From: JAUILA01 sp964563925
GTDB lineage: Bacteria; Bacteroidota; Bacteroidia; Cytophagales; Cyclobacteriaceae
Direction: 5' to 3'
DNA: 64,000 nt
Assembly: GCA_964563925.1 (NCBI GenBank)
Contig: CAZLZD010000001.1
Location: 124,001 to 188,000, forward strand
The notes below the pieces were generated by a model that was not told the origin of the DNA, made no database searches, and saw nothing but the letters and a program-made list of their open reading frames with translations. The translations under genes were made by a program, and so were the position numbers. Below are positions 8,397-15,983 of the stretch, piece after piece; position 1 is the stretch's first letter, and the number at the start of each line of letters is the position of its first letter.

Positions 8397-9228
8397 GCTT
8401 CAGTTTGAGTAGTAACTGAATATTTCCGGAATTTGCCACTTCCGGTGCATCGGATTCCGGCTTATTCCGCAGACGGTGGTAACTTTCATCGAGCCAGAAA
8501 CGCATGGCCTCTGAGAATCCGATTACTTCAAAACCAAGCTGCTGAAATCCGTCACCATCAGACCAGTCGCGGTCGGCCGAGGTATAGATATCGTCAGGAT
8601 CGGCTTCGCGGATGAATGCCTTGATAAGCCTGGAAAGTCCGCCCTGCACATAATAACCACACCTGGAACAAAACCGGATCATTTCGTGGCTTTTGAAAGT
8701 GCTCCCGTTTCGCTGGACGGGTACCGACCTGGCAAACAAGGCCACCGCCACCAGGCGGGATTCTCGATACAGGCCGAACCTATACCTGCCCCTGGCCGGT
8801 CCGAGCAGGTGGTTATTCTCCAGGAATTCGTTCATTTCCTCTGCGGAGGGTTGGCCCACTTTGCATTTTCTGCCGTGAAGTGGGCTCGACTTGCCAAAGA
8901 GGGATTCAAACCTGGATTTAAGGATTTTTTTGCGGGTGAGCCACTGGTCTTCCCAGCAATGTACAAGCTGTTGGCCGCGCTCACTGAATGCTGCGCTCTG
9001 GGAACGGAAGCTCTCCGGTGTCCGCGACGATTCATTATAAACCTCAATGGGAATGGCCTGTATAAAGAGGTTGCGTGACCGATCGTGCAGGAGTGCAAAC
9101 GGGGCGTCCTGATCGACGCGTTCAATGTTCGCATCCAGTTCAACGAGATAATTGTACAGTTCATCTGCAAATACAGCCATGGCCAATGATAAATAATCCA
9201 TGTGGTTCGTGCAATCAATGATTTTCAT
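8389..9228 (-). CDS. VSR/homing-endonuclease-like protein with acetyltransferase-like C-terminus
   Basis: A 279-residue protein with two parts. Residues 1-130 contain AIPIEVYNESSRTPES followed by SERGQQLVHCWEDQWLTRKK, an arrangement like VSR-fold and phage homing nucleases (acidic residues in IEYNG, then GxxLxxIWEDEW). Next comes HGRKCKV. Residues 130-260 resemble the module joined to such nucleases in phages: EFLENNHLLG, GRYRFGLYRESRLVAVALF, MIRFCSRCGYYVQGGLSRLIKAF, SADRDWSDGDGFQQLGFEVIG. That second part has a GNAT/Mom-like pattern. These likenesses are recalled from phage families, not searched. The protein overlaps miaA by 8 bases. An alternative start is the ATG at 9201. The start at 9228 lies only 13 bases from the divergent ECF sigma start. 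Confidence 0.6.
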   Translation of the reverse strand: MKIIDCTNHMDYLSLAMAVFADELYNYLVELDANIERVDQDAPFALLHDRSRNLFIQAIPIEVYNESSRTPESFRSQSAAFSERGQQLVHCWEDQWLTRKKILKSRFESLFGKSSPLHGRKCKVGQPSAEEMNEFLENNHLLGPARGRYRFGLYRESRLVAVALFARSVPVQRNGSTFKSHEMIRFCSRCGYYVQGGLSRLIKAFIREADPDDIYTSADRDWSDGDGFQQLGFEVIGFSEAMRFWLDESYHRLRNKPESDAPEVANSGNIQLLLKLKHD

Positions 9229-9229
9229 T

Positions 9230-9237
9230 TACCTTTA
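9230..9237 (+). promoter_or_regulatory. Possible -7 box for the ECF sigma gene
   Basis: TACCTTTA fits TAnnTTTG except for the last base and ends four bases before the ATG at 9242. A transcript from it would be leaderless or nearly so. The -33 region has only TTC at a 21-base spacing, so the call is weak. Confidence 0.3.
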
Positions 9238-9241
9238 CCCC

Positions 9242-9826
9242 ATGAGCCGGGAACACGCCATAGTTTTGTATCAGCCTCTGCTTCATCGCATTGCGAGCAG
9301 CATCCTGGGCTCGGTAAGTGATGCGGAGGATGTGGTCCACGACACCTTTGTGAAATGGCTCACCATTGATACAAGCAAGATCAGTAATACGAAGTCTTAC
9401 CTGATAAAGGCTGTCACCAACAATTGTCTCACCCATCTTGAAAACCTGGAGCGCCGGAAAAATGAACTTTTCAAGGCGATTCCGCATTTTATTCAGGAAC
9501 AGCGTGAGCGGCATTTTGATTTTGACCGGGAAGTTCAGCAGGCTCTGGATGTGATCCAGCATAAACTGGAGCCGGTGGAAAGAGCGGTATTTCTGATGCG
9601 GGAAATTTTTCAGCTGGAGTACGAAGAAATACAGCATGCCCTGGAAAAGAAAAAGGACCATTGCCGCCAGCTCCTGCACCGTGCCAAAAAGAAACTGAAT
9701 TCGGATGCCGGAGCAGACCAGCCCCCTAAACCGCATCAGCCTGGGTTCAGTGAAGTGTTTACAAATGCCTGTCAGCATGGGCAACTGCACGAACTCATCC
9801 AGTATCTGAAAGGTGAAATAAAATAA
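9242..9826 (+). CDS. ECF-type RNA polymerase sigma factor
   Basis: A 194-residue sigma-70 family protein with a region 2 core (LYQPLLHRIASSILGSVSDA, EDVVHDTFVKW) and region 4 (LEPVERAVFLMREIFQLEYE, then KKKDHCRQLLHRAKKKL). It redirects RNA polymerase to its own promoters. The 35 residues after region 4 include EVFTNACQHGQLHELIQYL. This looks like the first helix of the SnoaL-like domain carried by SigJ/ECF41-type factors, but the gene stops straight after it. No anti-sigma factor gene is adjacent. The ATG at 9242 is chosen over an upstream start at 9200 because region 2 begins there. Confidence 0.85.
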   Translation: MSREHAIVLYQPLLHRIASSILGSVSDAEDVVHDTFVKWLTIDTSKISNTKSYLIKAVTNNCLTHLENLERRKNELFKAIPHFIQEQRERHFDFDREVQQALDVIQHKLEPVERAVFLMREIFQLEYEEIQHALEKKKDHCRQLLHRAKKKLNSDAGADQPPKPHQPGFSEVFTNACQHGQLHELIQYLKGEIK

Positions 9827-9899
9827 TTTTTAGTTATTTTGTCACAAAAGCTCTGTCTCGCTGTTTATTCTTTATAGACATTAATCCCTAAAAATTTTC

Positions 9900-10673
9900 A
9901 TGGAAGTAATTCTTATATTTTTTGTTGCACAGTGGTACCTGTCCTTGTTCTTTCAGACCTTTTTCCTGCACCGTTACGCAGCGCACGGGTCATTCTCCAT
10001 GAGCAAGGGTATGGAGAAGGTATTTTACGTTCTCACCTGGATATTCCAGGGTTCCAATTATCTGAGCCCGTATGGATATGGTATTATGCACCGGATGCAT
10101 CATGCCTACGCCGATACGCCTAATGACCCGCATAGCCCGAAATACGATGAAAGTATCTTCAAGATGATGTGGAAGACCAAGACAATCTATACCGCGATCA
10201 CCTCCAAACGTATGATCGTGGATGAACGGTTTACCAGGAATATCCCGGAATGGCATTCATTCGACTGGTTCGCCCGATCGTGGGTGTCGCGCCTGGCCTG
10301 GGGGGCATTGTATTTTGCCATATACTGGCAGTTTGCCGATCACTGGTGGCTGTGGCTGCTCTTGCCTGTTCAGTTCCTGATGGCTCCCATTCACGGGGCC
10401 ATAATTAACTGGTTTGCCCATAAATACGGCTACAGGAATTTTAAGGTAGGGGACACCTCTCGTAATTTCCTTCCGGTCGATTTCCTGATGATGGGAGAGA
10501 GCTACCATAATAATCACCATAAATACGGCTCCAGAGCGAACTTCGGGGGCGTAAGGTGGCATGAGATTGACCCTACCTACCTGGTCATAAAGGTATTTGA
10601 TAAAATAGGAATTATCCGGCTCAGGGAGAATGAATTCGAACTGGAGAATGATAAACTGAAAGAAGCGGCCTGA
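9900..10673 (+). CDS. Fatty acyl desaturase (membrane di-iron)
   Basis: A 257-residue membrane protein with the three histidine boxes of acyl-CoA/acyl-lipid delta-9-type desaturases: HRYAAH near residue 24, HRMHHAYAD near 64, and ESYHNNHHKYGSRANFG near 203. Hydrophobic helices lie at residues 1-20, 40-55 and 135-165. The enzyme would introduce a double bond into membrane fatty acids using oxygen and a reductant partner, which is probably encoded elsewhere. Length is typical of compact bacterial members. A hairpin terminator overlaps its stop codon, so it ends its transcript. Confidence 0.85.
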   Translation: MEVILIFFVAQWYLSLFFQTFFLHRYAAHGSFSMSKGMEKVFYVLTWIFQGSNYLSPYGYGIMHRMHHAYADTPNDPHSPKYDESIFKMMWKTKTIYTAITSKRMIVDERFTRNIPEWHSFDWFARSWVSRLAWGALYFAIYWQFADHWWLWLLLPVQFLMAPIHGAIINWFAHKYGYRNFKVGDTSRNFLPVDFLMMGESYHNNHHKYGSRANFGGVRWHEIDPTYLVIKVFDKIGIIRLRENEFELENDKLKEAA

Positions 10674-10691
10674 CCGCTTTTTTCTTTTTTG
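10663..10691 (+). terminator. Rho-independent terminator overlapping the desaturase stop
   Basis: AAGCGG (10663-10668) and CCGCTT (10674-10679) pair around a five-base loop that contains the TGA stop codon, followed by a long T-rich tract. Confidence 0.7.
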
Positions 10692-10725
10692 CTCTTCGGC
10701 GAACCGGATTCCATGTGTATCTTTA

Positions 10726-10735
10726 AACGTACGTT
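10726..10735. promoter_or_regulatory. Perfect 10-base palindrome upstream of the amylase gene
   Basis: AACGTACGTT is self-complementary, lies 11 bases before the amylase ATG, and directly follows a -7-like box TATCTTTA (10718-10725). It could be an operator placed over the transcription start. A 10-base palindrome can also occur by chance. Confidence 0.25.
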
Positions 10736-10746
10736 AATCCCCCGTT

Positions 10747-12393
10747 ATGAGTAAATACTTTGCCCTTTGCCTGCTGGTTATCTGTGCCTGTTCACCCGCC
10801 GATACCAATGAAGATGTAACCGCACAGGAAACATCAACGAATTCGTTTACCTGGGACAATGCGACGATCTATTTTTTGCTGGTCGACCGGTTTAATAATG
10901 CAGATTCTGCCAACGATGTAACCATGGGCAGGACGAGGGAAGCCGCAGTGGCCCGCGGATTCATGGGCGGAGATATACAAGGCATTACAGAAAAAATTGA
11001 AGAAGGATATTTTAATGACCTGGGAATCAATGCAATATGGTTTACTCCACCTGTTGAACAAGTCCGGGGACTGGTAAACGAAGGGACTGGCAGTACCTAC
11101 GGGTATCATGGGTATTGGGCCCGCGACTGGACCACCCTCGACCCCAACTTCGGTACGATGGCCGATCTTGCCCGCATGGTGGAAACTGCCCATGCGCATG
11201 GAATCCGCATCATCCTGGATGTGGTGCTTAACCATACGGGGCCGGTGACCGATGAAGATCCGCAATGGCCGGAGGAATGGGTCCGCACTGCTCCTGTCTG
11301 TACCTACATGGATGCTGAATCCACAATTTCCTGCACGCTGGTTGAAAACCTCCCGGACATCCGAACGGAAAAGGAGGAAGGCGTGGAATTGCCTGATTTT
11401 CTGGTGGCAAAGTGGAAGGAAGAAGGAAGGTACGAACAGGAAATTCAGGAGCTGGACGAATTCTTTGCCCGTACGAATTATCCGCGTGCCCCGAAATATT
11501 ACATTATCAAATGGCTGACCGATTATATTCGTGAGCTGGGTATTGATGGTTTCAGGGTGGATACCGCCAAGCACGTGGAGGATGATGTATGGGGAATCCT
11601 TTTTGCAGAAGCTGTTCAGGCATTCGACGACTGGAAAGGAGATCATCCCGATAGAGTGCTTGACGATGAAGAATTTTACATGATGGGTGAAGTCTATAAT
11701 TATGTCATCAGTCATGGTACAGCGTTCCCCATGGGCAATGGTGTGAACGTGAATTTCTATGATGACGGCTTTCACAGCCTGATAAATTTTGCCTTTAAAC
11801 AGGATGCGCGTGATAACCTGGACAGTGTTTATTCTTCCTACAGCGAGGCCCTGCATTCAGGGGCATTACAGGGTAAATCCGTCGTGAATTATATTTCGTC
11901 GCATGACGACGGCGGACCCTTTGACAGGGACCGGTCATATCCCCGCGATGCCGGCACGCGATTACTTCTGGCACCGGGGGCCGCGCAGGTTTACTATGGA
12001 GACGAACTTGCTCGACCGCTGATGGTTCCGGGAGCCCAGGGAGATGCACATCTGCGCTCCTTTATGAATTGGGAGGCACTGGAAGGCGAGGGCAGGGACA
12101 TTTTTAATCACTGGGCCCGGCTTGGGCGTTTTCGCCGGGATCACCCGGCCGTAGGTGCCGGACAGCATGTCACTATAGCCCGTTCACCGTTTGTTTTTTC
12201 GAGGGTGCTGGAGAATGAAGAAATGCAGGACAGGGTACTCATTGCACTAAATGCGAGCGGTAAGGTTCCGGTTAACGGGGTTTTTGCCGAAGGCACCCGT
12301 CTGCGTGACAGTTATTCAGGTAAATCCTATACCGTTTCCGACGACTCGGTAATGCTGGACGGGATGGCTGAGGTCGTTTTACTCTCCGAATAA
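10747..12393 (+). CDS. Secreted GH13 alpha-amylase, probable lipoprotein
   Basis: A 548-residue glycoside hydrolase family 13 enzyme. Its N-terminus (MSKYFALCLLVICACSPAD) looks like a lipoprotein signal, with Cys15 or Cys13 as the likely anchor. The conserved regions are clear: DVVLNHTG, GFRVDTAKH with nucleophile D272, MGEVYNY with acid/base E315, and YISSHDDGG with D387. A small C-terminal beta domain follows. It hydrolyses alpha-1,4-glucan chains at the cell surface or in the periplasm. The GH31 alpha-glucosidase at 23651-26059 is a plausible functional partner although not adjacent. The stop abuts the stop of the convergent rhodanese gene. Confidence 0.9.
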   Translation: MSKYFALCLLVICACSPADTNEDVTAQETSTNSFTWDNATIYFLLVDRFNNADSANDVTMGRTREAAVARGFMGGDIQGITEKIEEGYFNDLGINAIWFTPPVEQVRGLVNEGTGSTYGYHGYWARDWTTLDPNFGTMADLARMVETAHAHGIRIILDVVLNHTGPVTDEDPQWPEEWVRTAPVCTYMDAESTISCTLVENLPDIRTEKEEGVELPDFLVAKWKEEGRYEQEIQELDEFFARTNYPRAPKYYIIKWLTDYIRELGIDGFRVDTAKHVEDDVWGILFAEAVQAFDDWKGDHPDRVLDDEEFYMMGEVYNYVISHGTAFPMGNGVNVNFYDDGFHSLINFAFKQDARDNLDSVYSSYSEALHSGALQGKSVVNYISSHDDGGPFDRDRSYPRDAGTRLLLAPGAAQVYYGDELARPLMVPGAQGDAHLRSFMNWEALEGEGRDIFNHWARLGRFRRDHPAVGAGQHVTIARSPFVFSRVLENEEMQDRVLIALNASGKVPVNGVFAEGTRLRDSYSGKSYTVSDDSVMLDGMAEVVLLSE

Positions 12394-12711
12394 TTAGTAT
12401 TTCTGCATGGAAGGGTCAATTTCATTGGCCCATGCGAGAATACCACCTTTGAGATTATACAGGTTATCCGCTCCCAGCTGGTTGGAAAGAAATGCAACTG
12501 CCTGTCCGCTTCGGGCTCCGCTCCGGCAATAAATAACCACTTTCTTGTCCCTGGCAATTTTGTCCTTTGCCTGTGGGATTTCACCAAGAGGGATCTCATC
12601 GCCGTCGAGGGTTGCTATTTCCCGTTCATGGGGTTCGCGGACATCGATAAGTTGAAAATCCTCCTTTTGGTCCATCATTTCCTTAAGTTCGGTAACAGTA
12701 ATCTCTTTCAT
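12394..12711 (-). CDS. Rhodanese-like domain protein
   Basis: A 105-residue single-domain rhodanese: FQLIDVREPHEREIATLDG, then the active-site loop VIYCRSGARSGQAV with the catalytic Cys, and the ending LKGGILAWANEID. Such proteins move sulfur as a cysteine persulfide or act in sulfide/thiosulfate metabolism. The frame is open to 12777, but the ATG at 12711 begins the domain directly and leaves a 77-base gap after lhgO, so it is preferred. Cytoplasmic. It lies downstream of lhgO on the same strand and is possibly co-transcribed with it. Confidence 0.85.
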   Translation of the reverse strand: MKEITVTELKEMMDQKEDFQLIDVREPHEREIATLDGDEIPLGEIPQAKDKIARDKKVVIYCRSGARSGQAVAFLSNQLGADNLYNLKGGILAWANEIDPSMQKY

Positions 12712-12788
12712 TCCTTTCAATTTAATTTCCGGACAAATTTCGTAAATATCTGTGACTTCCGCCCCGCCGCCGGACAAAAAAGGGATGT

Positions 12789-13985
12789 CTAAAAATGATT
12801 AAGGGCAAGCCGGCACACTGTTCCGCCTATCGACAGGGAGGATGTGGCCGCCGGGGAGGGTGCATTGCACACATTTACCGCGTACTCATTCTCCAGGATC
12901 AAAAAATCATCAATGAGGCCACCTTCTCTGTCACAAGCCTGGGCACGTACCCCGGCTCCTCCCGGGACAAGGTCAATTTCCTCAATTTCAGGCATGAGTT
13001 TTTGCAGGGCGTGGGTAAATGCACGTTTGCTGTAAGACCGGTACAATTCCCCCATACCCGTCCGCCAGTATTTACGGGCAACCTTCCGGAAACCAGGCCA
13101 GGAAAGGGTTTGGGCCAGTTCGCCCAGGTGGATGTCGGTACGGCTGTATCCTTCGCGTCTCCAGGCGAGTACTGCATTCGGACCCGCCTCAACTCCTCCG
13201 TGGATCATCCTGGTAAAGTGTACACCTAAAAATGGAAAGTTAGGGTCGGGAACGGGATAGATCAGGTTGCGTACGAGGTGCTGTTTTTCAGGCTTTAGTT
13301 CGTAATATTCTCCCCGGAAAGGGATAATACGATAATTCATTTCCTGGTGGGTGAATCCCGCAACTTTATCCGAATACAGTCCGCTGCAATTAATGACCAG
13401 GGTGGTGTTATGTGTGTTTTCAGAGGTGATTACCTCTGAACTGCCGCTCCCGGTCCTGATTTCGCCAACCGTTTCTCCAAGCCTCAGCTCTCCGCCCATG
13501 TCCCGGATCTTTTCCGCCAGGCATTCTGCCACCTGGACATAATCGACAATGCCCGTCTGGGGTACAAAAAGGGCCTCCACACCGGCCACATGGGGCTCAT
13601 AGGCATGCAGTTCGTCGGCATTCAGCCGCTTTATGCCTTCCAGGCCGTTTTGCCTTCCGCGTTCAAGCAGGGTCTCCATCAGCGGAATTTCTTCCCGGCT
13701 GGTGGCAACAACGACTTTTCCGCATAATTCGAACGGGATATCGTTTTCCTCACAAAAGCGTACAAGCTCATGATATCCTTCTATGCAATTATTTGCCTTG
13801 AGGCTTCCCGGTTTATAATACAACCCGGAGTGAATGACCCCGCTGTTATGTCCTGTTTGATGGGCCGCAATGCGGTTTTCCTTGTCGAGGATGAGTAGGC
13901 GGGTTTGGGGGCGGACAGACAGGATTTTATAGCCCGTGGCAAGTCCGACGATACCGGCGCCAATAATAACAATGTCGTACTTCAA
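12789..13985 (-). CDS. lhgO: L-2-hydroxyglutarate oxidase LhgO
   Basis: A 398-residue FAD-dependent oxidoreductase of the DAO fold. It starts YDIVIIGAGIVGLATGY (the dinucleotide-binding GxGxxG), followed by AAHQTGHNSGVIHSGLYY, which is diagnostic of LhgO/L2HGDH. LVPGGAGVRAQACDREG and NVCNAPSPAATSSLSIG near the end are also typical. It oxidises L-2-hydroxyglutarate to 2-oxoglutarate and passes electrons to the membrane quinone pool. The start codon is TTG at 13985, as no ATG precedes the FAD motif. Confidence 0.92.
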   Translation of the reverse strand: MKYDIVIIGAGIVGLATGYKILSVRPQTRLLILDKENRIAAHQTGHNSGVIHSGLYYKPGSLKANNCIEGYHELVRFCEENDIPFELCGKVVVATSREEIPLMETLLERGRQNGLEGIKRLNADELHAYEPHVAGVEALFVPQTGIVDYVQVAECLAEKIRDMGGELRLGETVGEIRTGSGSSEVITSENTHNTTLVINCSGLYSDKVAGFTHQEMNYRIIPFRGEYYELKPEKQHLVRNLIYPVPDPNFPFLGVHFTRMIHGGVEAGPNAVLAWRREGYSRTDIHLGELAQTLSWPGFRKVARKYWRTGMGELYRSYSKRAFTHALQKLMPEIEEIDLVPGGAGVRAQACDREGGLIDDFLILENEYAVNVCNAPSPAATSSLSIGGTVCRLALNHF

Positions 13986-14044
13986 AGAATCCGTTGTTTT
14001 TACACGAAGATAAGCGATTGTTTTTTAAATTCACCGACTGACCT

Positions 14045-14869
14045 ATGGTTCATACTCGTTTGTCCCTTCTCGTTTTCCTGCTTGCCGCCTGTCTCTTTGG
14101 ATGTGCGCCCGAGGGGCCACGGCCCCTGCTGGCTGTAGTCAGGGATTCCTCCGATATTTTGACCCTGGATTCGGTACGGGTCCCCCCGGTATACTATCAC
14201 AACGAATGGGATTTTCAGCTGCGGGAAGTTGATAGTAAAAAACAAAAATTTATCGACATGGTGCTTCCCGCTGTGCTGATGGCCAGGCATAACCTGATGC
14301 TTGACCGGATACGGGTCCGCCGGATTCTTTACAAAATAGAACAGGCAGAGAAGATTGACCGGGCCGACAGCCTGTTTATGGCTGCACAGACTGAACGCCT
14401 GAATGCGGAATCCTGGCGGGATGTGTATGACCGTCTTGCCACCCATCCCACCAGCATAGTGCTTGCGCAGGCTGCCGTGGAAAGCGGGTGGGGAAGTTCC
14501 CGGTTTTTCCGGGAAGGAAATAACCTGTTTGGTGTCTGGTCATTTGACTCTGAGGAGGAACGGATCGTGGCCCAGGGCAGCCGGGAGACAGGAGCGGTCT
14601 ACCTGCGTTCCTATAAAACCATTGGAGAATCCGTCGAGGATTATTTTGTCACCCTGGCCCGGCACAATGCCTATCGCGAATTTCGTGAACGACGTTTAAG
14701 TGAAAAGGATCCCCGTAAACTTATCTATACGTTGCACCGGTATTCAGAACTTGGCTATCAGTATGTCGGGAAGCTGGCAATGGTGATGCGACAGAATGAT
14801 TTGCGTCAGTATGATGCCTATCATCTGGACAGCGCCTATGCAATTGTCAGGGAAAGGCGTTACTTTTAA
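14045..14869 (+). CDS. Bax-like glucosaminidase lipoprotein
   Basis: A 274-residue protein with a lipoprotein signal peptide (LLAACLFGCAP, Cys20) and a glucosaminidase domain of the kind found in E. coli Bax and FlgJ. It reads PTSIVLAQAAVESGWGSSRF (catalytic Glu in AAVESGWG), then GNNLFGVWSF, YKTIGESVEDYFVTLARHNAY and YSELGYQYVGKLAMVM. It should cut the glycan strand of peptidoglycan in the periplasm. The polysaccharide deacetylase lipoprotein starts 5 bases after its stop, so the two are almost certainly one operon together with the LTA-synthase-like gene. Confidence 0.88.
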   Translation: MVHTRLSLLVFLLAACLFGCAPEGPRPLLAVVRDSSDILTLDSVRVPPVYYHNEWDFQLREVDSKKQKFIDMVLPAVLMARHNLMLDRIRVRRILYKIEQAEKIDRADSLFMAAQTERLNAESWRDVYDRLATHPTSIVLAQAAVESGWGSSRFFREGNNLFGVWSFDSEEERIVAQGSRETGAVYLRSYKTIGESVEDYFVTLARHNAYREFRERRLSEKDPRKLIYTLHRYSELGYQYVGKLAMVMRQNDLRQYDAYHLDSAYAIVRERRYF

Positions 14870-14874
14870 GGGAC

Positions 14875-15936
14875 ATGCGCATAGTTGGTCTACTGATTTT
14901 ATTCTGTCCACTCCTTTGCGGCTGTTCGTCCGGTGAAGGATCCCGCGGTATCAATCACCAGGTTACTGATACGACAAGCAATGACGTGGTAAACGGGACA
15001 ACGGCCCCGGGGGAATTTGTCGTATTCGTTTATCACCGGTTTGGCGACCCGAAGCATCTGTCAACCAATATAAACCTGGAAGACTTTCGCAGACAGATGG
15101 AATACCTGAAGAACGCTGGCTTCGAAGTGGTTACCCTGGGTGACGCCCTGAATAAGACAGGTGATCAGAAACGTGCTGTGATTACCGTGGATGACGCCTA
15201 CACGAGCTTTCTGGAAGGGGCCGTACCGGTCCTGAACGATTTTGATTTTCCGGTAACCCTGTTTGTAAATACGGAAACAGTGGGTGGAGAGGATTATCTG
15301 TCCTGGGACCAGCTTGACTCCTTGCGGAAACAAGGAGTTGAAATAGGCAATCACTCCCACAGCCATGCCTATTTTCTGAATATGCCGGAAGCAAACTACG
15401 TGGAAAAATTCAGGGCGGATGTTTCCAGGGCACAGGACTTATTTGAGGAGAACCTTGGTTTTCGCCCGGATCTTTTCGCTTATCCCTATGGTGAATTTGA
15501 CACCCGGCTTCAGGAGGAGGTTCGCTCGATGGGCTTCCGGGCCGCCGCCGCCCAGAATTCAGGGGTGGTTCTGACGGGCCAGGATACATGGGCGCTCCCC
15601 CGTTTTCCGGTAAGCGATGCCTATTCCGACATAGAGTCTTTTAAGGATAAAGCCAATGCTCGTGCGCTTCATGTTACACATGAATCACCTGTTTCGCCTC
15701 GAATCAGTGCCAATCAGTCCCCGGTTTGGAAGTTGATTACCGCCCAGAGACTGGCCCGCGGACAGATTCAATGCTTCGTCCAGGGAGGATTCTGCCAGAT
15801 GAATACTTCAGGTGACACCTTGATTGTAAGCAGCGAAAATGGCCTGAATTCCCGGCGTACGATATATACCGTTACAATGCCGGACGGGAACGGCCGCTGG
15901 TACTGGCGATCCCATCTTTGGGTTAACCCTAAATAA
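14875..15936 (+). CDS. Polysaccharide deacetylase lipoprotein
   Basis: A 353-residue protein with a lipoprotein signal (LFCPLLCGCSSGEG). Its NodB-homology domain shows VFVYHRFGD, RAVITVDDAYTSF (metal-binding Asp in place of the classic TFDDG), EIGNHSHSHAYF (the HSxxH metal site) and FAYPYGEFD. These enzymes remove N-acetyl groups from peptidoglycan or other polysaccharides using zinc. About 90 C-terminal residues form an extra domain, predicted beta-rich. It is the second of three tightly spaced envelope-polymer genes. Confidence 0.87.
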   Translation: MRIVGLLILFCPLLCGCSSGEGSRGINHQVTDTTSNDVVNGTTAPGEFVVFVYHRFGDPKHLSTNINLEDFRRQMEYLKNAGFEVVTLGDALNKTGDQKRAVITVDDAYTSFLEGAVPVLNDFDFPVTLFVNTETVGGEDYLSWDQLDSLRKQGVEIGNHSHSHAYFLNMPEANYVEKFRADVSRAQDLFEENLGFRPDLFAYPYGEFDTRLQEEVRSMGFRAAAAQNSGVVLTGQDTWALPRFPVSDAYSDIESFKDKANARALHVTHESPVSPRISANQSPVWKLITAQRLARGQIQCFVQGGFCQMNTSGDTLIVSSENGLNSRRTIYTVTMPDGNGRWYWRSHLWVNPK

Positions 15937-15983
15937 GCCCCGATATACCATACTTCTCATACTGATAGTATAATTTTGCGACC

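Noticed and set aside
10834..11856. A 340-codon open frame antisense to the amylase gene.
   Set aside because: It lies wholly inside a gene with clear GH13 motifs. Its translation shows no domain and has the skewed composition of a shadow frame.
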